Translations under genes and position numbers: made by a program
The notes under the pieces: model-generated
Seen by the model: the letters and a program-made list of their open reading frames with translations, nothing else
Databases searched by the model: none
What the model was told of the DNA's origin: nothing
Shown: positions 10,825 through 21,665 of the stretch, piece after piece
How the letters are laid out: each line of letters begins with the position of its first letter
Numbering within the stretch: the stretch's first letter is position 1
Source of the DNA: Acanthosepion pharaonis
Taxonomy: Eukaryota; Mollusca; Cephalopoda; Sepiida; Sepiidae
Reading direction: 5' to 3'
NCBI GenBank assembly: GCA_903632075.3
Contig: CAHIKZ030003516.1
Location: forward strand, 62,001-126,000
Length of the DNA stretch: 64,000 nt

Positions 10825-11866
10825 ATATCTTCGTCTCAAAACATTTTTTTTAAAGTCATTTTAAAAAAATCTGTAGTCTATCTGTAGTCTATAATAGTGC
10901 GAATAATGTAAGTGTTCATTTAAAAATAAAATTAAAAAGAAACAAATTTTAACATAAAATTCAAGGAACTTTTTACTTTTCAAATTGAGACATTATCCAA
11001 TATACACAGACACGTCTGACTTGTGTACAAGAAAGATCGATTTCTGTCACGGACTTCACGAATTATGGGTCCTCTCTGTTTGCTATAGAAATATATAGTA
11101 GATAAAAATATAGGTATTGTCGTTTTAAATCCACTTTAAACTTCGGCCTTGTGTCACATTAGGGCGTGCTGAAAAAATACTTTCATTGTATCGAGCCAAC
11201 CTCTAAGAAAACCTCTTTCTTAGTTTCTAACAATGCTACAGACACATATTCGATGTATTTCATAGTTAGGGAGTCATAGTATTCCTAAGAAAGAAGACCC
11301 GACTTTATATGAAGAAAGCCATAAAAAAGTTTTTTTCTTTTTTTTGTAAGGTTTGCGACAAAAGTAAAACGTAGATACGAAGATGCTTAGCTTTTTAAAT
11401 TAAATAAAGTTTTTACAGGTTTATAATTCGGGTCCCTAAAAATAAAAAAGATCCATTTTCTACTGTCTCAATTTGACATTAAAATTGGCATTAAAAAATG
11501 TTCCTTGAATTTTCAACGTTTTTGTCTCTTTTTTAGAGATTTTTTTTTTTATGAAACTCGGATTTTGTCCACTTTTCGGATAAGAAGAGGCTCCATTTTT
11601 TTTACGCTGGGATTTTATCGTGTTAAGTTACCTCAAGCAGAGAAGTAAATGATTACCCAGCTAGTCCGGTGTGAGTGTCGATTTCTACCCTCATTTTTTA
11701 CTACACTAGGTGCCTTCACACTGGAAAGTGAGGTCCTCACCGGGTGTCTCATGGACACTTTAAATTTTAATTAAAACTTAAAATAGCTTTACGCTGAATT
11801 AAGCTAAAAAGTGAATGAATGAATACTGACAAATTCAAGTTGCAAAAATTATTATTGAAAAAAATG
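10825..11866. other. AT-rich DNA without recognised gene
   Basis: No domain-bearing frame. It contains a ggccttgtgtcacat fragment (11,145) related to the end of repeat R3. Confidence 0.5.
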
Positions 11867-12105
11867 TTCTCCGCAAATACTAAGTAAGGGTGAGGCGCCG
11901 TCTTCGTGGACGAATTTCAATGCCAGAAATCAATGTTCGAGCCCGTCTCTCAAGGTTCGACACAAGGTCAAAAAGTGGAGCTTCGCACGCGTATATGTGG
12001 GTAGTGTCAGAAATTATCCATTTTCCTTGATGCTTTTCCTTTTTTGAGCAAGTTTCGGGCATCAGGGATTGATCCTGACTCTCCCAAGTGAAGTTTTGCG
12101 GAGAA
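11867..12105. mobile_element. Possible MITE with 11-bp terminal inverted repeats
   Basis: ttctccgcaaa at 11,867-11,877 is mirrored exactly by tttgcggagaa at 12,095-12,105. The 239-bp interior is less AT-rich than its surroundings. I could not find a convincing target-site duplication, so an unrelated short inverted repeat remains possible. Confidence 0.4.
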
Positions 12106-14994
12106 TAGGCCTCTCTTGCAATATAACTGAACTTTGATTAATTTTCACCTTGAAATCAAAAAGGCCATTTTTTTTTTTTTTTTAATAAAGCAAGTCTGAA
12201 ACAATAGTTTTTTTTTTTGTTTGTTGAGTTGTATAAAATAAGCATTTTATTTTTATAATCTTTCATGTTTTATTTTTTTTGCATTTAAAAAGAAAGAAAT
12301 TGTGATTTGGATTTTAAAATTCCATTCTGAATTAAATTTTACTTTGTGATGTAGTAAGTAAAGTGTAAAGAAAGAAAAAAAAATTATATTTAGGTCCTTT
12401 AAAAATTGACTAAAAACTTGACGTGTCAAGTCATTTTTTCCCTACAGTTTCTTTTTAAACTTTTAAAAACTAAAAGAAAAAAAGTTATTACCTTCCCGTT
12501 TTCCCGTCTCTTCCTCGTTTTCCATTATTTTTTTACCTCAGGAAAATATATCAAATAAAAAAAATGTTTCCACTTTTAAATAAAGACAAGTTTTCATTTT
12601 ACTTGAAAGTTTGTTTTTTTTAAACGCTGTTAAAAATGGACGTTGTAATAATGTAAGTAATTTAATTTTACTTTCAGTAAGTAAACTTTTTTAAGTTATT
12701 TTTTCTTTGGGAAAGAATAGTACATGCAAATTATTTTTTGTCCTCCCCAATATTGTTTTGTAATTATTCACCAAATAACGAAAAAAAAAAAATAACTCAT
12801 TAGTTGACGATTATTACCTGGAAAAAAAAAAAAAAAAAAAAACAGGAAAAAATATGAGGAATTTTAAGGAGATTTTTTTCTCATACAGTACAGTACACCG
12901 TACACGTAAGCCAAAATTTTCCCCAGGGTAATGGGACTTTATGGAATGATGTATATGACAAATGTTTTTGAATTTACCTTCGACCAACATAAAAAATAAA
13001 AATATTTTATTCGCGTGCAAGAAAGTTGTTGATAAATTTTTGGTGTATTTATTGGGCTTGATTCTTTTGAAAAGAAAGAAACTTAATTTATAAAGTGATA
13101 AAGAAAGTTAATTTAATTACCATCATAAATGTCAAGCAAGAACTCAAGCAAGTATGATTTATTTACAAAAAAAAAGTACCAATAAAATTTAAAAATTCAA
13201 GCCTTCGAGGTATATAAAAATTTCACCTAAACTTGAAAATAATTTTATGTTAAAAAAAATTGTTTACTCGCATAGTACCCGTCAAAAATGACAGGGTTAT
13301 TTACGTCTGGATCGGTACGTCTGTGTACCTGTGAATATGTACATAACTTGTATAACCCGTGAAATATGGTAACACACGCGTATATGAAAGAAAGAGTGAG
13401 AGATTTGATATATAATGTAAGATCAATCAGATGTTTATTTTTTCACGGCCACACGGAGAGGAAGAAACGAGGAAAAAAGGATTTGAAGCAGGACAGGGAG
13501 AGGCAAGTATAAAAAGAGAAAAATGCAAAGAAAAAGCAAATGAAAGGATAGAGAAAGAGAAACGTATGTTTGCTATCTTGAGTTTTATTTTTAATACTCC
13601 TTTACCCTTTTGATCTTTCAAAAGTAGGCGAAATTTTTTCCCCTTTAGATAATGGTGCACATCCTACGAAAGCAGTTAAGTAGGTACTATATTATTAATA
13701 TACATATTCTAATTAAATACAACTTATACAGTTTTACCTTTATCCAAGAGACTCACAAAGTTATGATAAAGATTTTCATGTTTATCATAAGACTGAAAAT
13801 GTGTAAAGTATTAGCTGAAAGCACTTGAAGCAATAGGGCTGGTCGATTTTGGAACCGTGGTATTGCACTCAATTTGAAAGTTGGTAAATAATGATACAAA
13901 TTATTTTTTTCCAAATTGTTACCGTTTGAGGAAACAAGTCTAAAGATTAAGTTTAGGTACACAATTTTAGCGATGAAATTTCATTCCGGTGATCAGTGAA
14001 AACATTATAAAACAGCCATATAAAATTTGTAATTTTCTGTATCTTTACAAATTTATATAAAGATGCATGGCAGAAGCACATTATTACAAACGGCACACAG
14101 TTGACAACTTTCATATACTTGGAAGCATTGTAGTGAGTGCGAAATAATAACTCCTTTCAAATTCAGAGGACTGAAGACAGAAAGCAATCTGCGAGCCTAT
14201 GTGAAATTTTCTTTAGACCAATGAAAACCTTCTCTTCACTGAGCCAAAGAGAAAAAAAAGAAAGTAGCAAGCCTGTGTGAAATTCTTTTTGGCATAAAAT
14301 GAGGAGAAAAATTGAACTAATAGAAGAGTGTCTAAAGTCATGTGATTGGTTTTGTTTCAGTTCCTCACAACCAGCGTTCAAGTGTAAAATTATTCGCCAG
14401 TTATATTAATGAACTTTAACCAAGCACACGGCACTTCAAGGAATTTTCTCCCAATAATCCAAGAAAGCTATTTCAAACTGTTTCTCTTTGCTCATTTTTG
14501 AATGTACGCAAACCATATATCCCTTCGGTGAGCAACGAACTCTTAGTTCTGTTTTAAACATTTTTTAATATTATTTTGTGTCAGATCATTTAATCTGTTG
14601 TATGAACATTTCCTCTTCATGACAATTCATTAAAACCACGAACTTTAAAAAAGTTCTGATTTATTTTCCTGAAACGAGCTACTATCATAACTTCAAGCGT
14701 GTAAATTCATAAACAAATTCCTTATCTTGTTTTGTTAAAATTATCTGTGTGTTTCCTCGTCATTACCATCCTGCATTAATCTTCCCGGGATGGGTAAATC
14801 AACTAGACTAGTCATTCCAACCTCCACACTTGAGTATTATAGCTCCTTCAAGTGGCGGTTAAGCAGTTTTCCCAGCAAATGTTCTTAAGATCAACCACTG
14901 GGAGTTTATCCGAAACAGTAGCCATCTTAGAATCAAGTTTTTTTTATAAGTCTGGAAATTTCCCATGCCGTAATCATTACGGCATAATGAGAGA
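12106..14994. other. AT-rich DNA without recognised gene
   Basis: Nearly 2.9 kb. Poly(A)/poly(T) runs are frequent (12,165-12,183 and 12,823-12,842). Short frames at 13,427-13,660 on both strands overlap each other and have biased Lys/Glu or Ser/Phe content, which argues against coding. A 21-bp inverted repeat with a one-base centre (atgccgtaat / attacggcat) lies at 14,964-14,984. Confidence 0.55.
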
Positions 14995-15130
14995 TTATTC
15001 GGACTATATTGTCCTCATCTTTGTCGCCATATTTATTACAACGTTTCGGCCGTTGTACGCTCCGGCCTTTTTCAGGTGGTTGGAATGTCGAACTGAACCC
15101 TTTATTTCACTGTGGTAGATTGTTCTAGTA
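14995..15130 (-). repeat. Foldback family F1, single arm
   Basis: On the minus strand: ctgaaaaaggccggagcgta, then caacggccgaaacgttgt, then ggcgacaaagatgaggac. This is the best-preserved F1 arm in the window. The opposite arm is absent. Related arms occur at 30.0, 41.5, 44.9, 52.0, 54.1 and 63.1 kb. Confidence 0.8.
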
Positions 15131-15882
15131 TGTCAGCGCCCCAACGACTCCTTTCGGAGTTAAGGGCGAAAGAAGAAAAAGTGAACAACACTTTCGTTTA
15201 CAAAAATGCGTTATCTGACAACACAATTATCAAATAGATATTGAATCAGTTTTGTTTGAGTTTTACTTTTTAACCCATATGAAACAACCCGATTACCCAT
15301 TTTCAAAATTTACCGTTCATCAGCAGACGAGTAAAAAAATTTTAATAAAAAACAGAGCTTAAATTTTGTCAAAACACAAAGATGATTTCTTGATATAATC
15401 AAGAAGGTATTAAATAAATAAATTAATAAAATGGTCAAATTTTGGGATGTGGGCCTACCAGAACTTTTCACTCCTGGCTCAACCGTCATCAAAAAAATTT
15501 TCCTATTTAACGAGCGCTAAATACTAAGGGGGGTAACTTTCTTAGTTAAAATATTCATTTTTAGATTTCAACATGGCGTTATAAAAATAGTTTAGCAAAT
15601 ACTCTGATAAAGAACATTTGAAAGTATTATTTCAACATTCATTTTAAAAAATACTATATTTGTTAAAAATTCATAGACACAGCATTTAAGAATTAAAAAC
15701 ACAAAAAATAGCATTTACTAATTAAAGTTGAATTTTAAAAAAAAATTATGACCTTTTGTGAAAAAAAAAATGGATGGCTTTAAACTAAAGCTATATCCAT
15801 TATTTTTTCTACAGTTACCTAGATAGATCAGCGAGTTTCATTAATTTAAAAAAACAAAACAAAAAACAAACAAAAAAGCTCC
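15131..15882. other. AT-rich DNA without recognised gene
   Basis: A small hairpin (actcc tttc ggagt) at 15,147-15,160 follows the F1 arm. Nothing else is recognised. Confidence 0.5.
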
Positions 15883-16050
15883 TTCCAATCAATTTAAATT
15901 CGTTTTGAAATACAGCAAAGTATTTTGCTTATTGGAAATATTAAATTTAATTTTAGCTTCAAATAAAAACTTCAAGAAAGAATTTTAATTTTAAAAAATT
16001 CATTTTAATTTTTAAACCTTCGGTATTACGTTTCTTTGGCGGGCCTTATA
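15883..16050 (+). repeat. Direct repeat R6, copy 2
   Basis: See 10,488-10,660. Blocks are in the same order and orientation. Confidence 0.6.
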
Positions 16051-16349
16051 AACCCAACCCAGAAATGCCTGCTTATCAATAAAAGCAGATGTTAGATAAC
16101 TTTTTAATGTCAAAGTTTAGAAAGAAAAAAAAAGACATTGTAAATATTTATGAATGGTAGACTATAAAAACTGTGAAAAAGACAAATGGACATGACAAAA
16201 GCATCAAAAAAGATATTTCAAGTCTACACCTCAGAATTTTCAAGGATTTTATCTAAACCTGTTATTTTTTTTGACTGTACATATAGTTTAAAATAAAAAT
16301 AACAATGTGGTATTAAATATGAATATCCACTAACGTTTGAAATAAAAGA

Positions 16350-16414
16350 TAGATAGATAGGTAGGTAGATAGATAGATAGGTAGGTAGGTAGGTAGATAG
16401 ATAGATAGGTAGAT
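16350..16414. repeat. (GATA/GGTA)n microsatellite
   Basis: Interrupted tetranucleotide array alternating gata and ggta units. Confidence 0.9.
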
Positions 16415-16425
16415 TTTATTTAGGT

Positions 16426-16738
16426 GCGTAAGACATTTTTATGTTTATACATTCTTTAGATACAAATATTTAAGTAAATACTCTGTTTTACTTTTAAACC
16501 ACATTTACCGGCCTGAATGTCTGAGAAATTTTCACAGAAAATATTCGTCCTCCGATAATTTTATTATTTATTATTTCTGTGAAAATTTCTCCGACATTCA
16601 GGCCGGTAAATGTGGTCTAATACTGTTTAGTGTTTATTATAAACAGAGCATTTACTTAAACTTAAATATTTGTATCTATAAAAAGAATGTATAAACATAA
16701 AAATGTCTTAAAAATAATTGTCAGACTTTGTCCATTTC

Positions 16739-16740
<2 letters not shown>
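16426..16740. mobile_element. Foldback element F2, copy 2, with nested palindrome
   Basis: The outer arms (gacatttttatgtttatac at 16,430 and the mirrored gtataaacataaaaatgtc near 16,690) belong to the F2 family of 3,873-4,042. In the loop lies a second palindrome at 16,498-16,616 that copy 1 lacks. The outer element is followed by (TA)n. Confidence 0.85.
16498..16616. mobile_element. Palindromic insertion inside F2
   Basis: Arms of about 43 bp (16,498-16,540 and 16,573-16,616) share accacatttaccggcctga, then gaaattttcacagaaa, with about one mismatch. The spacer is about 32 bp. The near-identity of the arms suggests a recent palindrome or gene conversion between arms. Confidence 0.8.

Positions 16741-16741
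<1 letters not shown>

Positions 16742-16774
<33 letters not shown>
16742..16774. repeat. (TA)n microsatellite
   Basis: About 16 TA repeats between foldback F2 and repeat R1. Confidence 0.95.
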
Positions 16775-16777
<3 letters not shown>

Positions 16778-16796
16778 CTATATATATAATAGATAG

Positions 16797-17040
16797 CACC
16801 TCATATTCAAGGATACCCATCTATTAGGGCAGCTAGCCAATCCCTACTGCAGACGCTCGCTTAGGCACATTTGTGTTTGATCAACACCCACAGAGCCCAC
16901 CTGTGGTTTCTACTGCAACTATGCTGAGCAGACCTTAGTTACAGTTTCTGGGTGAGAGTGTGCTATCTAGCAAGATCAACAATCTGAAGAAGGCCAGCAC
17001 GCTCAACCACAATGACTTGAGGCTTTGTACTAGTACAGCT
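16797..17040 (+). repeat. Interspersed repeat R1, copy 2
   Basis: Contains the R1 blocks ggatacccatctattag, caacacccacagagc, cacctgtggtttctac and gctgagcagaccttagtt. It follows a (TA)n tract, as other R1 copies do. Confidence 0.85.
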
Positions 17041-17224
17041 ATCAACGGCCCTCAATATTTCTGTCTGCCCAATTTCACTCACGAGGCTTGGGTCAACCCA
17101 TGTTATAGTTTTCAGGCACTTTCAAAAGGTGCCACATGCTGGGATCAACCTCGATCCAGTCCTAACACTTGACTATGGTGAGATTTAAACCCATATCTCA
17201 TGGTCAGAAAGCAAAAGTTCTAAC
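17041..17224. other. Unclassified DNA adjoining R1
   Basis: It contains gggatcaacctcgatccag and tgagatttaaacccatat. I see no gene. The sequence may be the continuation of R1. Confidence 0.4.
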
Positions 17225-17490
17225 CATGAATGTATGTATGTATAACTATATTTATGTTCTATGTATGTATGTATGTATAACTATATTTATGTTATATGTA
17301 TGTATAACTATATTTATGTTGTATGTATGTATGTATAACCATATTTATGTTCTATATATGTATGTATGTATGTATGGGCATATTTCTGTTCTATGCATGT
17401 ATAACCATATTTATGTTCTAGCTATGTATGCATAACCATATTTATGTTCTAGCTATGTATATATGTGTGCATGTATGTATACATACATAC
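17225..17490 (+). repeat. Minisatellite: (TGTA)n alternating with a 19-bp unit
   Basis: Repeated taactatatttatgttcta-like units separated by variable numbers of tgta. There are about seven units, with slow drift (aactat to aaccat to gggcat). The in-frame translation rich in Tyr, Met and Val is an artefact of the repeat. Confidence 0.9.
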
Positions 17491-17494
17491 TAAG

Positions 17495-17552
17495 AAGACT
17501 AGCTTAATACCCATTGCAAACGCCTGCTCAAGCACATTTGTGTCAAATATGA
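17495..17552 (+). repeat. Truncated R1 fragment
   Basis: actagcttaatacccattgc and gcctgctcaagcacatttgtg match the first third of R1. Confidence 0.6.
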
Positions 17553-17593
17553 GTATTGACTACAATAACATTTGAAGTAATAAAAAAGATAAA

Positions 17594-17597
<4 letters not shown>

Positions 17598-17637
<40 letters not shown>
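17598..17637. repeat. (TA)n microsatellite
   Basis: About 19 TA repeats between a truncated and a full R1 copy. Confidence 0.95.
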
Positions 17638-17639
<2 letters not shown>

Positions 17640-17890
17640 CTGGCTCCTTGTATCCAAGGATACCTGTCTACTAGGGCGGCTAGACAATGCCTATTTCAGA
17701 CGCCCGCACAGGCAGATTTATGTTTGTTCAACACCCACAGGGCCCACCTGTGGTTAATATTGCAACTATATGCTGAGCAGACCTTAGTTTCAGTTTCTAG
17801 GAAAGAGAGTGTTATCTAGCGTGATCAACAGTCTGAACAAGTCTATCATGCTGAAACCCTCAGTCACGATGATCTGTGACTTTATGCTTT
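17638..17890 (+). repeat. Interspersed repeat R1, copy 3
   Basis: Full R1 beginning directly after (TA)n with ggctccttgtatccaagg. It ends about 60 bp before the Penelope-like frame. Confidence 0.85.
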
Positions 17891-17948
17891 ATATATTTTT
17901 TTTTTTTCCTCTCAGTTTGATAATTTCCATCCTTTTCTAAAATATACA

Positions 17949-18800
17949 ATGGAGATAGAAAAGAATGATCAGCTTCCTTTCTTGGATGTACTGAAAGAGA
18001 GAACACCTGTAGGTTTTCTTACCAGTGTTTATCGTAAACCCACTTTTTCTGGGCTTTACTTAACTTGGGATTCCTTTGTACCCAGATCCAGGAAGATTAA
18101 TCTTGTTAAGACTCTTACTCATCGTACATTGATGTTGTGCGCTGAATGTAGACTCGACGCAGGATTGAAGAAAATTAAACAACTTTTATTGATGAATGGT
18201 TACCCTGAATATGTGTTGACAGCTACCATTGAACAAAAGATCAATAAGTTCAATGAGTCTAAGAGATATGGCCCCTCTAAGTGCCCTGTTTATTTGGGAC
18301 CCCCGTTGATCGGTCCTGGGAGTCTAACATATGCAGACAGAATTGCTAATTCAATTAGACGGTGTTTTAATGCTGTTACTGTCCAAAGTATTTTTACTAC
18401 AAAAAAAAAAGAAAGGCTTTCCCCCTCTCCGTAAGGATGTCTTCTCTACCAGTCAACAAAGTTTAGTTATATATCAATATAAATATTGATGTGAGATCAA
18501 CTATGTGGGCAAGACCATCCAATGGTTAGAGATAAGGATTGCCCAGCATGTTTCGGGCAAGGTGCGAAGTCACAAGCCTTATTACATCTGGGTGTTTGCA
18601 AACACATATGTCTGCGATAGGTGAACACCTATTAAATTCTGTTGATTGCAGGACAAACTATTCTCCTGACTTTTTCTGTCATACACAGAGCCAGGACGAG
18701 ACTCCACTTAGACATCTTGGAGTCTATTATTATTAATATGTAATGTCCTGCGCTGTATAGACAATGGGAAATGAAATATAGGTTGGCCCTATTCAGGAAA
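17949..18800 (+). pseudogene. Penelope-like element: RT C-terminus and GIY-YIG endonuclease
   Basis: Penelope-like elements encode one protein that joins a telomerase-related reverse transcriptase to a GIY-YIG endonuclease. The first 161 residues match the end of the RT and the linker: LPFLDVL, TSVYRKPTFSGLYLTWDSF, KINLVKTLTHR and KCPVYLGPPLIG are family signatures. After a frameshift near 18,420 another frame continues with SQQSLVIYQYKY, a stop, then CEINYVGKTIQWLEIRIAQH, which is the GIY-YIG domain with the YVGKT core and the conserved Arg in the RIAQH helix. Stops and shifts follow to about 18,800. The catalytic RT motifs lie upstream and are absent, so this is a 5'-truncated dead copy. 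R1 and (TA)n precede it. Confidence in the family is high. Confidence 0.9.
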
Positions 18801-19152
18801 ACTACTGCCTGACTGGTAATATATTTAGTAATAATTTTTTTCTCTCTTTCCCCGTTTATATGACTATTTGATAATTTTTCTTATCAGTATCTGTTTTATA
18901 TTGCTGACAATTTTGTTTTTGAGGACGTGTCGGCCGAAAGGTGACTAAAATCTTATTTCTTAAATGAGATACTTTTGTATCTATTTTTATAATTATGATC
19001 CTTTTCCTTAAAGTTATCTTGTCTTGGTGTGGCAGTAACAGAAATCTGTTATATATATATATATAAGTATTGCACGGTGAATACTAGTGGTAATAAAACA
19101 GCGGTCAATAATAGAGCTAAAATACATACATACTAATGATTAATAAATATAC
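18801..19152. other. Penelope-like 3' flank
   Basis: Contains gaggacgtgtcggccgaaag (about 18,920-18,939), a sequence resembling ggccgaaagg at 2,747, and a short (TA)n at 19,052-19,064. It is probably the 3' untranslated region of the Penelope-like element. Confidence 0.45.
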
Positions 19153-19253
19153 ATTTTGTTCTTCACTGGTAGCACAATTGATTTTTTCAATCTGCACCAG
19201 ACGATTACATCATGCATGAAACTTACAGCTGTGCTTGCAGCGAAGAACAAAAT
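19153..19253. repeat. Small foldback with hammerhead-like centre
   Basis: attttgttcttcactgg at the left is mirrored by cagcgaagaacaaaat at the right. The centre reads cagacgattacatcatgc then atgaaacttacagc, similar in layout to the CTGANGA...GAAAC motifs elsewhere, but with CAGACGA in place of CTGANGA. Confidence 0.6.
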
Positions 19254-19787
19254 CAACCAACATTCAACAAAATTTATTACAAATGTAGTAACAACATATT
19301 AAAGTGCATATAACGTTTATATACCAACGCCATTTTACATTTCTACCAATTCCCAGCCAGCTCCCTTATATTAAAACATTTACTTTGTAAAAAAAAAAAA
19401 AAAAATCCATAACTACAATTGATAAATTTTAAAATTCTAAAGTAACTTATCTCTAACCATTGGATTCACACATGCTTTTATAAAAATAACAATGACAACA
19501 GAATGCAAATTTTATTGCTGTTACAATACAGCATATTTTTCTTTGTAATTTACCCTTGAAGATGATTATGGAAAAGGTGGAAGTACTTGGGTTAAAATAA
19601 AAAAAAAAAAAAAACAACTATGGCACCTTCCTTGATGAATTTTGTCTAAACATTAGAAAATGATTAGGTATGAAAATAAGTAAACACAATATGTTTATAT
19701 AATTCAATGAACCATGTTTGCATGAAGATATGCTGCCTAAATATATATTTTTTTTTTCAGATAGAGTATATCTGTAGAGGAACAAAA

Positions 19788-20194
19788 TGAATAAAAAGAG
19801 ATAAGAGGAAAGCTATTCTTAACCAATGTGTTTTATCCTCTGAGGGACTTTATCAAGGCAATGTAGGATTTATTTTGTTGCATGTGTTTATATACAAAAG
19901 CAAGGATGTGATTGGTTTATCAAGGTTTTAAATTTATAAATATTCATCAGGTAGCTGAAAGTCAGTCAAAACATATGGAGGACACAAAGTGTCATAATTC
20001 AAAGTCTGGCAAAAAGCAAGCAAGTAATGAACACTGTTTAAATTCTGATGGTATGAGATGTACTGTACATCTTCAAAATTTAAGCCTTCATAAACCAATG
20101 AGATCCTAGCTCTTGTATATGAACATGTGCAACAAAATCCTACATTGCCTTGATAAAGTCAATCAGAGGATTTTTCCTCATCTCTTTTTATTCA
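19788..20194. mobile_element. Foldback element F3
   Basis: The left arm (19,788-19,936) and right arm (about 20,076-20,194) are inverted copies that share aataaaaagagat, tttatcaaggcaatgtagga, ttttgttgcatgtg and attggttta. The loop is about 140 bp. Each arm holds a ttgataaagtc...tcagagga motif (on the minus strand in the left arm). A single-arm relative lies at 39,830-39,930. Confidence 0.85.
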
Positions 20195-20227
20195 CACATT
20201 TCATATATATATGTGTGTTTGAAAAGT

Positions 20228-20283
20228 GTGTGAGTTTGTCTGATGATCGCTAAAGCGTGAAACCCAGGGTCACAAACTCACAT
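20228..20283 (+). ncRNA. Hammerhead self-cleaving ribozyme candidate
   Basis: All parts of a type I hammerhead are visible. Stem I: gtgagtttgt (20,230-20,239) pairs perfectly with acaaactcac (20,272-20,281), and at least one further pair extends it. Core: CTGATGA (20,240-20,246). Stem II: CGC/GCG with loop TAAA and a U-U mismatch at its base. GAA follows at 20,259-20,261. Stem III: ACCC/GGGT with a one-base loop. Cleavage triplet GTC (20,269-20,271), with cleavage predicted after C20,271. Such very short stem III loops are known from hammerheads in Penelope-like elements and small metazoan retrozymes. A Penelope-like frame lies 1.4 kb upstream and a LINE tail starts 28 bp downstream. Activity is inferred only from the fold. 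Confidence 0.82.
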
Positions 20284-20311
20284 CTATCCAACCAAATATA
20301 GCCAACTTTTT

Positions 20312-20660
20312 CATGGTAAGTGTAATGTAGGCCGTCCTTGGTTACGCTTCAAGGACAAACTTAAATACAATTCAAATGCTGCAAACATCCCTGTAGAGGA
20401 GTTCGAACTTGCTGTTGAAAACCGAGCAAACTGGAGAAACACCTGCCACTGAGGTATAACTAACTTTGAAAAGAATCGTCTTAACCATCCGAGAAAATTA
20501 AGAACCAACACTAAATCTCAGGCCAATATATCAGCCCATATGATGGTCAACCCTTCAGTATGCCCTTTGTGTGGATTGGTTTCCAAATCCAGTGCAGGAT
20601 TGTGGTCTCATGAAACATAAGCATAAAAACTGAACTGAAAGACACTCATAAGTCGAAAAC
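20312..20660 (+). pseudogene. LINE-C remnant: ORF2 C-terminal tail with zinc-finger motif
   Basis: The reading frame from 20,312 starts HGKCNVGRPWLRFKDKLKYN, then NIPVEEFELAVENRANWRN, the conserved tail of many LINE ORF2 proteins ('GRPxxRFKDxLK...RxxWR'). A stop replaces the residue after TCH. The frame continues GITNFEKNRLNHPRKLRTN and ends in a CCHH-like motif CPLCGLVSKSSAGLWSH, followed by stops. This tail is thought to bind nucleic acid. The 3' UTR ends cataagtcgaaaacgacggg, gagagtccatc, then (TA)n, and matches the 3' end of the SINE at 26,206. The copy is dead and 5'-truncated. Confidence 0.88.
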
Positions 20661-20671
20661 GACGGGAGAGT

Positions 20672-20677
<6 letters not shown>

Positions 20678-20701
<24 letters not shown>
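20678..20701. repeat. (TA)n tail of LINE-C
   Basis: About 12 TA repeats directly after the LINE 3' UTR, consistent with a 3' tail or a TA-rich target. Confidence 0.85.
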
Positions 20702-20702
<1 letters not shown>

Positions 20703-20704
20703 GT

Positions 20705-20890
20705 GATAAGAAGACGGAGACTTTAATTATCCATTTTGTTTATAATTTTTTTTTCGTGATCACTGACTGAGGTGTTCAGCTCATCAGGATTTCCAGAGGT
20801 TTCATTCTGATGAGCTGAACATCTCAGTGTTCATGAAATAAAAATTATAAACAAAATGGATAATTAAAGTCTCCATCTTTTTATTATCAT
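20705..20890. mobile_element. Foldback element F4
   Basis: Arms of about 85 bp are nearly perfect: ctttaattatccattttgtt then tataattttt at left, mirrored by aaaattataaacaaaatgg then ataattaaag at right. The short centre is ttccagaggtttc. Each arm, read outward, contains CTGATGA (20,807-20,813 plus; 20,781-20,787 minus). In the plus arm a hairpin TGAACA/TGTTCA and GAAA (20,835-20,838) follow. Confidence 0.88.
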
Positions 20891-21409
20891 TATAATGCTT
20901 TGTAATCTATGTTGAGTTCTCCCTGGATTTATATTCTCCTCGGAATTATTCCTTCAAGTCACAAACTTGTAAAACGCACACACACACAATATATCAGACA
21001 CACAAATACTTGTACATTTAAATACGTTAGACACAAAAAACACACAAAATTAAACAAAAAAGAAAAAATACAGATGCCATGTAAACCAAAAGAGATGGAA
21101 AACAGAAAACAATGAATTATATTTCAAATTACCATTTAAAATGAAATCAATTAAACTAAAAGTAGCAGTCTCAAATGTACCCCAGCACAAAGATTGACAG
21201 GCCACTGAGTGCTAGATTATAAAGAAACAATTGTAGGAAAACATATTTAAATGGTAATATTGAAACAGAACTGCACTGTTAGTTCTGGCTTCAGACAGAC
21301 TTTCCTTGTTTAATATTACATGGAATGAAAAGACCAAAATGAAAAACAGAAACACTACTAATTTGGTGACTTTTCTTAATAAAATGTCAACCCTTCCATT
21401 TTTGACAAT
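20891..21409. other. Unclassified DNA
   Basis: A short (CA)n near 20,979-20,988. No gene or repeat recognised. Confidence 0.5.
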
Positions 21410-21665
21410 TCTTTCATCTTCATTTCACTTGTTATTATCTGAAATTGTATTGTTATTAGATGAAGCCTTATCAATCCTTATTCATTTTTCATTTGTATTT
21501 CTTTCATCTTCATTTCAATTGCTTTATTTCTACTAGTAGTATTAGTAGTAATATTATCTTGAATTTTATTATTATTGTTTGATGAAGCCTTGTCAATTCT
21601 CATTCATTTTTCATTAATATTTCTTTCATCTTCATTTCAATTGTTTTATTTACATTAGTAGTATC
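21410..21665 (+). repeat. Two-copy tandem repeat of about 121 bp
   Basis: tctttcatcttcatttca occurs at about 21,412, 21,501 and 21,625, and gatgaagcctt at 21,461 and 21,582. The spacing gives a period of about 121 bp. A small ta(g/c)tag cluster lies between. Confidence 0.8.

Noticed and set aside
17169..17435. Tyr/Met/Val repeat protein
   Set aside because: It comes from the TGTA minisatellite and drifts out of frame with unit length.
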